6,847 bases of DNA. It comes from Candidatus Hydrogenedentota bacterium (lineage in GTDB: Bacteria > Hydrogenedentota > Hydrogenedentia > Hydrogenedentiales > CAITNO01). This document shows, piece by piece, positions 1 through 5,457 of the stretch (position 1 is the stretch's first letter; each line of letters begins with the position of its first letter). The notes beneath the pieces are model-generated. The model was not told the origin of the DNA and ran no database searches. It saw only the letters and a program-made list of their open reading frames with translations. The stretch lies in assembly GCA_903922535.1 (NCBI GenBank), contig CAIXUF010000025.1:1-6847 (forward strand). Reading direction: 5' to 3'. A program made the translations under genes and the position numbers.

Positions 1-13
1 AACTTTCGCATGT

Positions 14-76
14 GTCCATCGCGGAACTCCTTTCGTGTGCTTTGGCGGCTCACGAGCAAGAGTTTCCGCGATGGAC
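14..76. repeat. Long imperfect hairpin (inverted repeat)
   Basis: The left arm GTCCATCGCGGAA (14-26) is the exact reverse complement of TTCCGCGATGGAC (64-76). The pairing continues inward as CTC (27-29) with GAG (60-62) after a single bulged T at 63. It can extend through TT/AA, TCGTG (33-37) with CACGA (51-55), and GC/GC, leaving a small loop around 41-47. That makes roughly 25 paired bases with a few bulges. There is no following T-tract on either strand, so it is not an ordinary intrinsic terminator. It could be a REP/MITE-type element, a transposon end, or a structured RNA. The function is unknown. Confidence 0.7.
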
Positions 77-104
77 TCCCGGAAATGTCAAACAGCTACT
101 GCCA

Positions 105-121
105 CCCCGGCAGAGCCGGGG
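105..121. repeat. Short perfect GC-rich hairpin
   Basis: CCCCGGC (105-111) pairs perfectly with GCCGGGG (115-121) across a 3-base AGA loop. No T-run follows on the plus strand, and on the minus strand the stem is followed by GGCAGTAGC, so neither side looks like an intrinsic terminator. Its compact form resembles a repetitive extragenic palindrome. Whether it recurs elsewhere in the genome cannot be judged from this window. Confidence 0.6.
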
Positions 122-203
122 GAACTCCCATATTGGGTTAGCATCTCGGGCTGTAACGTTCGCCCTTGACAACGCTTGTTCACTTGACGTGCCCTCAGGA
201 ACC

Positions 204-223
204 CTGGCAAGTTCCCTTGTCAG
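204..223. repeat. 8-bp stem-loop
   Basis: CTGGCAAG (204-211) and CTTGTCAG (216-223) form an 8-bp stem with one G-U pair and a 4-base TTCC loop. It is the third hairpin in the first 250 bases. No function can be assigned. It may belong to the same extragenic element as the two hairpins upstream. Confidence 0.45.
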
Positions 224-316
224 CCGGGCCCGTTTAGAGAATCGGGGAGCAGCCTATTACGGCAACCATAACGTGTCCGAAGCAAGAAGGGCTTCCGAGG
301 CGGCGCACCGACCGGA

Positions 317-344
317 CTCAGAATCCGCCGAGCGCCGATTCGAG
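317..344. promoter_or_regulatory. Inverted repeat, candidate operator
   Basis: The arms are GAATC (321-325) and GATTC (337-341). They extend outward as CTC (317-319) and GAG (342-344) with one unpaired A at 320. The repeat ends two bases before the TATAAT at 346 and so lies where a -35 element and spacer would be, a position typical of a repressor or activator site for the gene at 399. Binding by a regulator is inference; the regulator is not in this window. Confidence 0.35.
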
Positions 345-345
345 A

Positions 346-351
346 TATAAT
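346..351 (+). promoter_or_regulatory. Probable -10 element for the gene at 399
   Basis: A perfect TATAAT hexamer sits 48 bases before the start codon at 399, which would give a leader of about 40 bases. No good -35 hexamer lies 16-18 bases upstream (the region reads ATCCGC-like), and there is no TGn extension. If the promoter is real it probably needs an activator or an alternative sigma factor. The TTGACA at 166-171 has no matching -10 at proper spacing. Confidence 0.4.
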
Positions 352-398
352 GATGCGGCCTATGGCTTGGACGGCAGAGGCAGGCGGAAGGTTTTTGC

Positions 399-2594
399 AT
401 GAGTACATTCTTGGTAGTGGCTTTGGCGACATCTGTTTGTATTTTCCCGATGCAGATTGCCGTCCATCCGACAGCGGTGCGGACGGGCGAGACGGCAGAC
501 ATCGAAATCACCTGGACGCAGCCCATGCCCGCGGATGCGTCACTACAATGGGCCGCAACGGTAGGCAACGTGCAAAGTGATAATAAGGACGGCTATGAAT
601 ACTCTGCCGCATCCGAGCCCGGACGGGCGTTCATTCACTTGTTGGTGATCAGCAGCGGCGCGCTTTGGGCGGAATGCGCGGCGCCCGTCCAGGTGTACCG
701 GCAGTTTGTGGTGCTCAAGGCGGATGACCTCAGCACCGCGTCGTCAGACAGTTTCGCGCGCTTTCTGAGCTATGCTGACGCACTAAAGCAGCGCGGCATC
801 AAGACGTCGGCGGGCATGATTGCCAGCCTGTGCCAGAATCCCACCACGGCGCAGCATGACAAGATCACGGACATGGCGCGCAGCGGGTTTGTCGAGTTTT
901 GGAACCATGGCTATGACCATGCCTACTATCTGCCGGGCGGTGCCAAGGCGGGCTTTCGGGAGGACAGGGCAGATGATGTTGCGGAGAAAGCCTACCCCGC
1001 CGGGACCACCTATGAGTTCAAAGGACGCCCCTACGAGGAGCAACTGGATCATTTGACGCGCGCCCAGCAGACGATTTTGGACACCTACGGGATCAAGATG
1101 CGCACCTTCGGCGCCCCGTTCAACGAGACGGACGCCAACACGGCGAAAGCCCTTCACGACCTTGGCCAGATTGACATTTGGTACTTTGCCCCGTCCCCGG
1201 ATTTGCCCCTGCATGTTCTCCGGCGCGGCGGCGGGGAGATTGAGCCCGATCCCGGAATTCCAAGTCTAAGCACCTTTCTCGCGACCCACGACCAGTCGCG
1301 TCCCCTCCTGGTGCTGCAGCACCACCCGATGATGGACACGTTTCCAGAGCACTGGGGGGAGTTCAGCGGGATACTTGACACACTGGCCGCGAAGGACAGC
1401 ACGTTCATCCTTCCGGGCGAATACGTGGACCTGACAACCAAAGGGGTTGTGCCCGCGGATCCGAAGGAACGGTTTGCGGACCCTGCGCTTGAATCTGCCG
1501 TACGGGACGCGCTCAATCAATGGACCGGCCCAATTGATCCAACGGCGGCCGCCAGCCTCGCAGGACTCCAGTACACCGGCCAGACCCCGCGGATCCGAAG
1601 CCTGATCGGCATTGGCGCGCTGACGGGGGCGCGCCAGTTTGATTTCCGCGGCAATGACATAGCGGATGCAACGCCTTTGGTGGACTTTTGGCGCGGGATA
1701 GGCGGCGAAATGACCGTGCAGTTGCAGGGCAACCCCCTTTCCGACGGTTTCGTCTGCAACCAGGTCCCCCTGCTGGACGCGCAGGGACTGCACATCGCCT
1801 TCACCGGCCCGTGCGACAATGTTGCGTTGAAGCTTGCCGTCGACGGGCAGGGCGTGCTGGACCCGGCCGCCGGAGATCATGCGGTGCCCCGAAATGCCCC
1901 CCTAACCGTGCATGCAAAACCCTCGCTGGGATGGAAATTCGCATCGTGGGAAGGGGCGCCGGAAGCGGTGCCGGGCTCCCTTGATCTGACCATCACGCCC
2001 GCCACCCACCGCAGCATAACAGCGCATTTCGTGAGGATGTCCGGGATTCCCGTGGCAGTGGACGCGGTGACCAACGGCATGGTTGTCGTCACCCCGGCGC
2101 AGCCTGAAGACGGATACGTTGCGGGCACAACGGTCACGGTGACGGCGACACCCAGTGCAGGTTATGTTCTTGCCCGTTGGACCGGAGCCCTGGCCGGGAC
2201 GGCGGCCAATCCTGCGACGCTGATCGTCAATTCGATCAAGACGGTTGGCGCGGTGTTTTCCGTGGCCCCGCCCGCAAACGTCCGGACGGCGGCGCAACTG
2301 CTTCTGGACGGGTTTACCGCGGCGGACGGCGATCACAGCGGCGGTCTGAACAGGACCGAGGCCGTGGCGGCGGTTCCCGGACTGACCCAGGACCAGTTCA
2401 GCCAGCTCGATGCCAACGGGGACGGTCAACTGACCCAGGACGAACTCAACCAAATCCTGAATCCCGGCGGATGCCGGTGCGGCAAGGCCGATTTCACGAT
2501 GGAGGGGCTCAAAGGCAGTCTGGCGGACATCTTCCTCGCCGGGTTGGCCGTGCTTGTGTCTGTTGCCTTCAGTGCCTGCAAGCCCCGCGCCTGA
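399..2594 (+). CDS. Secreted polysaccharide deacetylase-like mosaic protein
   Basis: A 731-aa exported protein. The ATG follows GGAAGG (386-391) by 7 bases, and no other start codon exists between it and the in-frame stop at 351. Residues 4-21 form a hydrophobic export segment, oddly without basic residues before it. Residues about 100-345 resemble the NodB/CE4 polysaccharide deacetylase fold: KADD (107-110), EFWNHGYDH (166-174) with His170 and His174 as likely metal ligands, FGAPFNETD (237-245), and LQHHP (306-310). Residues 358-470 resemble an internalin-type leucine-rich unit with its entry helix (DPALESAVRDALN, then GNDIADATPL and GNPLSDG). Two InlB-type beta repeats follow (about 476-545 and 550-621). 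Two EF-hand loops come next, DGDHSGGLNRTE (643-654) and DANGDGQLTQDE (671-682). The C-terminus has CRC (692-694), a membrane helix (about 709-727) and a short basic tail. Deacetylation of a glycan at the cell surface is inferred; substrate unknown. It stands alone, convergent with the toxin gene. Confidence 0.75.
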   Translation: MSTFLVVALATSVCIFPMQIAVHPTAVRTGETADIEITWTQPMPADASLQWAATVGNVQSDNKDGYEYSAASEPGRAFIHLLVISSGALWAECAAPVQVYRQFVVLKADDLSTASSDSFARFLSYADALKQRGIKTSAGMIASLCQNPTTAQHDKITDMARSGFVEFWNHGYDHAYYLPGGAKAGFREDRADDVAEKAYPAGTTYEFKGRPYEEQLDHLTRAQQTILDTYGIKMRTFGAPFNETDANTAKALHDLGQIDIWYFAPSPDLPLHVLRRGGGEIEPDPGIPSLSTFLATHDQSRPLLVLQHHPMMDTFPEHWGEFSGILDTLAAKDSTFILPGEYVDLTTKGVVPADPKERFADPALESAVRDALNQWTGPIDPTAAASLAGLQYTGQTPRIRSLIGIGALTGARQFDFRGNDIADATPLVDFWRGIGGEMTVQLQGNPLSDGFVCNQVPLLDAQGLHIAFTGPCDNVALKLAVDGQGVLDPAAGDHAVPRNAPLTVHAKPSLGWKFASWEGAPEAVPGSLDLTITPATHRSITAHFVRMSGIPVAVDAVTNGMVVVTPAQPEDGYVAGTTVTVTATPSAGYVLARWTGALAGTAANPATLIVNSIKTVGAVFSVAPPANVRTAAQLLLDGFTAADGDHSGGLNRTEAVAAVPGLTQDQFSQLDANGDGQLTQDELNQILNPGGCRCGKADFTMEGLKGSLADIFLAGLAVLVSVAFSACKPRA

Positions 2595-2626
2595 AGTGGC
2601 ACATTCAGACGGAAGTCCGGAGGCGG

Positions 2627-2668
2627 GATGAGGAACGCTGCCCCTCACGCAGGGTGCGGTGGCTCATC
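2627..2668. terminator. Hairpin between convergent genes, weak terminator candidate
   Basis: GATGAG (2627-2632) pairs with CTCATC (2663-2668). Inside, CGC/GCG and GCCC/GGGT can pair, with a bulged T and a small internal loop. It lies in the gap between the 731-aa gene and the toxin gene and overlaps the toxin's last codons. No T-tract follows on either strand, so intrinsic termination is doubtful. It may simply be a structured 3' end. Confidence 0.25.
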
Positions 2669-2990
2669 CTCCGAGCAGCCGGCGCTCCAGCAGTTGACGC
2701 ATGTCTCTGCGTCCGTCGGCGATGAGATATACGTACACGTTTTTCTCGGAAAGGCGGTACAGGATGCGGTAGGGTTTGAAAAAGACTTCCCGGTATTCTC
2801 GGATGCCCAGCGCGACAAGCTCCTTTGGGAACACACCCCGTTCGGGAAACTCGGCCAGACCCGCCAGCATCCGGGCAATCCGGTCCAAGACATGCTCCGC
2901 CTTCTCTGGCGCGTCCTGCGCAGCGATGTAGTCAAAAATGTCCGCAAGATCGCGTTCGGCGTCTTCGGTCAAACACACCGTGAATTTCAT
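2664..2990 (-). CDS. RelE/ParE-family toxin of type II TA system
   Basis: A 108-aa cytoplasmic protein of the RelE/ParE toxin superfamily, at the family's usual length. Family features seen are the N-terminal strand then LTEDAERDLADIFDYIA (7-23), a second helix (about 28-46), FPERG (48-52), the core EYREVFFKPYRILYRL (65-80), and the C-terminal strand with DGRRD (92-96). Members act either as ribosome-dependent mRNA endonucleases (RelE) or as gyrase poisons (ParE); the sequence alone does not settle which. The ATG at 2990 overlaps the antitoxin stop in an ATGA, which implies translational coupling. No separate ribosome-binding site is needed. Expression and activity should be controlled by the upstream antitoxin. 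All family blocks are intact and I see no truncation or frameshift. Confidence 0.88.
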   Translation of the reverse strand: MKFTVCLTEDAERDLADIFDYIAAQDAPEKAEHVLDRIARMLAGLAEFPERGVFPKELVALGIREYREVFFKPYRILYRLSEKNVYVYLIADGRRDMRQLLERRLLGG

Positions 2991-3265
2991 TGATTGCCGG
3001 TCCGGCGGTTGCGCACGCGCCTTATTGCGTCCTCCGCGGGCAGGACCCGGCCCTCCCCGATTTGGCGATTGCCCAGCGCAAGAATCTTGAGCAATGCCAG
3101 GGTTTCCTGCGTTGCCTCGTAGGAAACGATGTCCTGCACCACCATTTTGGCCTCGCCGTTTTGCGTGATCACCAGGGGCTCGGCGCTGTCCCCCAAATGC
3201 CGGGCTATGTCTGCGGCATGTGATTTCAGATAACTGATGGGCTTGATTTGCCGTGCAAGGCTCAT
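2987..3265 (-). CDS. Phd/YefM-family antitoxin
   Basis: A 92-aa antitoxin, first gene of the TA operon. The N-terminal half matches the Phd/YefM DNA-binding fold: IKPISYLKSHAADI (7-20), then EPLVITQNGEAKMVVQD (29-45), then SYEATQETLALLKILALG (48-65). The charged, probably flexible C-terminus (about 70-92) is the part that normally wraps the toxin. Such antitoxins bind the toxin and repress their own promoter, with tighter repression by the complex. I chose the ATG at 3265 because GGAG lies 7 bases upstream and the protein begins right at the conserved region. An in-frame start as far back as 3349 would add 28 unrelated residues and would place the promoter inside the gene. The 4-bp overlap with the toxin gene is typical of these pairs. 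Confidence 0.9.
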   Translation of the reverse strand: MSLARQIKPISYLKSHAADIARHLGDSAEPLVITQNGEAKMVVQDIVSYEATQETLALLKILALGNRQIGEGRVLPAEDAIRRVRNRRTGNQ

Positions 3266-3285
3266 GGGCGGTCTCCGGTTGTATA

Positions 3286-3307
3286 TGACTAAATATAGAC
3301 TGAATAT
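3286..3307. promoter_or_regulatory. Tandem 11-bp repeat, candidate antitoxin operator
   Basis: TGACTAAATAT (3286-3296) is directly followed by AGACTGAATAT (3297-3307), with 9 of 11 bases identical. The repeat covers the -10 element and part of the spacer of the TA promoter. A period of 11 bp puts both copies on about the same face of the helix, as expected for cooperative binding of an autorepressor. Assignment to the Phd/YefM-like antitoxin is inference; many Phd-type operators are palindromic rather than direct repeats. Confidence 0.45.
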
Positions 3308-3321
3308 GGTCTTCCTGTCAA
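3292..3321 (-). promoter_or_regulatory. Sigma-70-like promoter of the TA operon
   Basis: Read on the minus strand, TTGACA (3321-3316) is a perfect -35 and TATATT (3297-3292) a 5/6 match to the -10, with an 18-bp spacer. Transcription would begin near 3285, about 20 bases before the antitoxin ATG, leaving room for the GGAG ribosome-binding site. The AT-rich stretch stands out sharply from its GC-rich surroundings. Confidence 0.75.
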
Positions 3322-3341
3322 GTGGAGGGCGCCTCACTCCA

Positions 3342-3368
3342 ACCGGCATCAGGACTGGCTTGCCCGGT
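3342..3368. repeat. Hairpin in the divergent intergenic region
   Basis: ACCGGCA (3342-3348) can pair with TGCCCGGT (3361-3368) with one bulged C and a 12-base loop. A second small hairpin, GCGCC (3452-3456) with GGCGC (3462-3466), lies nearer the gene at 3507. I find no clear sigma-70 promoter for that gene in 3322-3506 and no cobalamin-riboswitch core, so the role of either hairpin is unknown. Confidence 0.3.
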
Positions 3369-3506
3369 AATTGCGCAAGACTTCTACAGATACCCTTTCC
3401 CCGACACGTCCGCTCTGCCGTCCGTATACCTTTCTCCTCTCTGACCTTGTTGCGCCGACGGGGCGCGGGGCGGTAAGGTGAAGCATGCCATTAAAAGGAG
3501 TCTTTC

Positions 3507-5366
3507 GTGGGCGAGCAAACATACGAAGTGAAGTTTGAACCGAGCGGGCGCACGGTGGACGTGCTGGCGGGCACGTCGCTGGTGGAGGCGGCGGGCCGCG
3601 CAGGCACCGCGATGGACATGCCCTGCGGCGGCGCGGGCACCTGCGGCAAGTGCCGGGTGCGTGTGGATGGCGCGGACGCGCCTGTGGACGCGGAGCAAAA
3701 CGCCTTCTCCGAGGAGGAACTGGCGCAGGGCTGGCGGTTGGCCTGCCGCCAGCGGATCGCACGGGATGTGACGGTCGTGGTGCCGGAGTCGTCGGTTTTT
3801 GGCGGACGGCACCAGATCCTCACGGACCATGACACGGGTGCGGTGCACGACCTGGAGCCGGAGGTGCGGCAGGCGCGGGTGCGCATGCGGCGGCCCACGC
3901 TTGAGGACGGCATGCCGGACTTGGTGCGCATCGAGGAGGCGTTGCGCGCCTCGGGCGCGTGGAACGGCAAGGGCGTGCTGAAGGCGTCGCCAACGACGCT
4001 GCACCGCACGGTGGCGGCACTGCGCGACGGCGGCTATGAGGGATGGGCGCTGCTGCGCGACGGCGCATTGCTGGACTATCATCCTGGCGAGATGCGCACG
4101 GCCAGTTATGCGCTGGCTTTTGACATCGGCACCACCACGCTCGCAGGCGTGCTGCTGGACCTGTCGGACGGCGCCGAGAAGGCGGTCGTGTCGCGGATGA
4201 ACCCGCAGACGGCCCAGGGCGACGACGTGATCTCGCGGATCTCGCACGCAGTGCAGGGGGAAGGCGGGTTGCGCGAACTGCGGAACGCGGTGACGGCGGC
4301 GGTGGCGGAGATGGCGGCGGAGCTTTGCCGGGATGCGGGCGTTGCGCCGGACTCGGTGCATACGGCGGCATTTTCGGGCAACACGACCATGGAACATCTG
4401 CTGTGCGGGATCGATCCGGCGCCGTTAAGCATGGTGCCCTTCGTTCCGGTATTCGGGCGGGGCCTTTCGGTGTTGGCGTCTGAACTCGGTCTCAGCATCC
4501 ATCCCGAGGCGCGGGCCTATGTGTTTCCCGTGATCGGCGGGTTCGTCGGCGGCGACACGGTGGCCGGGCTGCTGGCCACGGCGCTGCCCGAACGGGCGGG
4601 CGCGACGCTGTTTGTCGACGTGGGCACCAACGGGGAAATCGTGCTGTCCCATGGCGGACGGCTGTGGGCGGCAAGCACGGCGGCCGGGCCCGCGTTCGAG
4701 GGCGCGCGCATTTCCTGCGGCATGCGCGCCACCGCCGGGGCCATTGAAAAGATCGTCATCGACGAGCGGGTGCGGCTGGGCGTTATCGGCGGCGGTGCGC
4801 CGTCAGGCCTATGCGGCAGCGGACTCATTGACCTGTGCGGACAACTGTTGAAGTGCGGCGCGCTCGGCTGTGACGGGCGCCTGCCCGCGCCGGAGGTATT
4901 GTCCGCAAGCATTCCGGCCGATGCGGCGGCGCGGTTCCAGCGCGATGCCGATGGAGAGGTGGAGTTTGTGTTGTCCGACGACGGCACGCGCCATGTGAGT
5001 CTCACCCAGCGCGATGTGCGCGAATTGCAGTTGGCCGCCGGGGCCATCCGCGCGGGCATCTCCCTCCTGCTGCGGCAGGCAGGGCTGGGGATTGATCAGC
5101 TTGGGCAGGTGCTGGTGGCCGGGGGCTTCGGCAGTTTCATCCGCCGCGACAACGCGCAGCGGATTGGCCTGCTCCCGCCCGAACTGCCGCATGACCGCAT
5201 TGTCTACATCGGCAACGCGTCGCTTGCAGGGGCGAAGTGGGCGGCGCTTTCGCGCCGTGCCCGCGCCCGCGCCGAGGTTATCGCCCGGCTGGCAAGGCAT
5301 GTGGAACTGAGCAACGATCCCGATTTTGCCATGGAATTCGCGATGGCGATGTATTTCCCAGGGTAG
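3507..5366 (+). CDS. Ferredoxin/ASKHA corrinoid-protein activator (DUF4445-type)
   Basis: A 619-aa cytoplasmic iron-sulfur ATPase of the family that reductively reactivates cobalamin-binding methyl carriers (RACo, RamA). These restore inactive Co(II) corrinoid to Co(I) using electrons from a [2Fe-2S] cluster and ATP. Residues 1-93 are the plant-type ferredoxin with cluster ligands Cys40, Cys46, Cys49 and Cys80. Residues about 95-200 are a linker region. The ASKHA ATPase core begins at FDIGTTTLAGVLLDL (205-219) and continues with FSGNTTMEHLL (289-299), FVGGDTVAG (346-354), VDVGTNGEI (370-378), AAGPAFEGARISCGMRA (392-408), GLCGSGLID (434-442) and VLVAGGFGSFI (535-545). Length and motif order match full-length family members. 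The GTG start follows AAAAGGAG by 6 bases. No corrinoid protein or methyltransferase lies beside it, so the partner is unknown. Three extra cysteines (444, 450, 455) are unusual. Confidence 0.87.
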   Translation: MGEQTYEVKFEPSGRTVDVLAGTSLVEAAGRAGTAMDMPCGGAGTCGKCRVRVDGADAPVDAEQNAFSEEELAQGWRLACRQRIARDVTVVVPESSVFGGRHQILTDHDTGAVHDLEPEVRQARVRMRRPTLEDGMPDLVRIEEALRASGAWNGKGVLKASPTTLHRTVAALRDGGYEGWALLRDGALLDYHPGEMRTASYALAFDIGTTTLAGVLLDLSDGAEKAVVSRMNPQTAQGDDVISRISHAVQGEGGLRELRNAVTAAVAEMAAELCRDAGVAPDSVHTAAFSGNTTMEHLLCGIDPAPLSMVPFVPVFGRGLSVLASELGLSIHPEARAYVFPVIGGFVGGDTVAGLLATALPERAGATLFVDVGTNGEIVLSHGGRLWAASTAAGPAFEGARISCGMRATAGAIEKIVIDERVRLGVIGGGAPSGLCGSGLIDLCGQLLKCGALGCDGRLPAPEVLSASIPADAAARFQRDADGEVEFVLSDDGTRHVSLTQRDVRELQLAAGAIRAGISLLLRQAGLGIDQLGQVLVAGGFGSFIRRDNAQRIGLLPPELPHDRIVYIGNASLAGAKWAALSRRARARAEVIARLARHVELSNDPDFAMEFAMAMYFPG

Positions 5367-5392
5367 GGTCTTGGGTCTTGGGTTTAGGGGGG
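5361..5392 (+). repeat. G-quadruplex-prone tract with 7-bp tandem repeat
   Basis: Five G-runs on the plus strand (5361-5363, 5366-5368, 5373-5375, 5380-5382, 5387-5392) are separated by loops of 2-4 bases (TA, TCTT, TCTT, TTTA). Within it GGGTCTT occurs twice in tandem (5366-5379), followed by GGGTTTA. The tract starts at the last codon of the activator gene, contains its TAG stop (5364-5366), and ends just before the terminator hairpin. By pattern it could form a stable quadruplex in the transcript or in the coding strand. Confidence 0.6.
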
Positions 5393-5393
5393 A

Positions 5394-5440
5394 AAGAATT
5401 CCGCCTGACCCGGCGTGCCGGATCGGGCGGAGGTATTCTT
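5394..5440. terminator. Probable bidirectional intrinsic terminator
   Basis: The core stem pairs CCGCC (5401-5405) with GGCGG (5426-5430), then a T-G wobble, GA/TC, a mismatch, and CCGG/CCGG around a CGTG loop. It is flanked by AAGAAT (5394-5399) and ATTCTT (5435-5440), which are themselves complementary. A-rich left and T-rich right flanks suit termination in both directions, and the site lies between the convergent ends of the activator and oxidoreductase genes. The T-tracts are short, so efficiency is uncertain. Confidence 0.6.
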
Positions 5441-5457
5441 AACGGGGCTTGGTAGAT

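Larger units (their letters stand above)
1..398. other. Non-coding, hairpin-rich intergenic region
   Basis: I see no credible gene here. One open frame at 12-350 (+) gives 112 residues with no recognisable domain and no clear ribosome-binding site, and it runs straight through three hairpins, so I do not call it. The stretch holds a long imperfect hairpin (14-76), a short perfect GC-rich hairpin (105-121), a further 8-bp hairpin (204-223), an inverted repeat (317-344) and a perfect TATAAT (346-351) ahead of the gene at 399. The first 250 bases look like palindromic extragenic DNA, perhaps REP-like or the remains of a mobile element. No transposase or flanking target duplication is visible. 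Confidence 0.6.

Noticed and set aside
14..76. Integron attC site
   Set aside because: The long bulged hairpin is suggestive, but the ends lack the RYYYAAC/GTTRRRY core sites and no integrase or cassette array is present.
12..350. Open frame of 112 codons at the left end
   Set aside because: No recognisable domain, no clear ribosome-binding site, and it runs across three hairpins and the inverted repeat; more likely chance openness in GC-rich DNA.
438..440. Lipobox cysteine (Cys14) in the secreted protein
   Set aside because: The preceding residues are T-S-V; Val directly before the Cys does not fit the lipobox, and the Cys lies within the hydrophobic core.
1902..2648. 248-codon open frame antisense to the secreted protein gene
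   Set aside because: Arg/Gly/His-rich with no domain; the sense strand encodes InlB-type repeats and EF-hands.
3266..3349. Longer antitoxin start, 28 extra residues
   Set aside because: It would put the TTGACA/TATATT promoter inside the gene, and the extra residues do not resemble the family; GGAG is well placed for the ATG at 3265.
3322..3506. Cobalamin riboswitch ahead of the corrinoid activator
   Set aside because: No B12-box core (GCCACTG-like) and no suitable multi-stem layout was seen; only small hairpins.
3384..4397. 337-codon open frame antisense to the activator gene
   Set aside because: Arg/His/Pro-rich composition typical of a shadow frame opposite a GC-rich gene; the plus-strand frame has clear family motifs.
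5366..5386. Telomere-like repeat (GGGTTTA)
   Set aside because: Only one such unit beside two GGGTCTT units, at a gene end in bacterial DNA; better described as a local G-rich tandem repeat.
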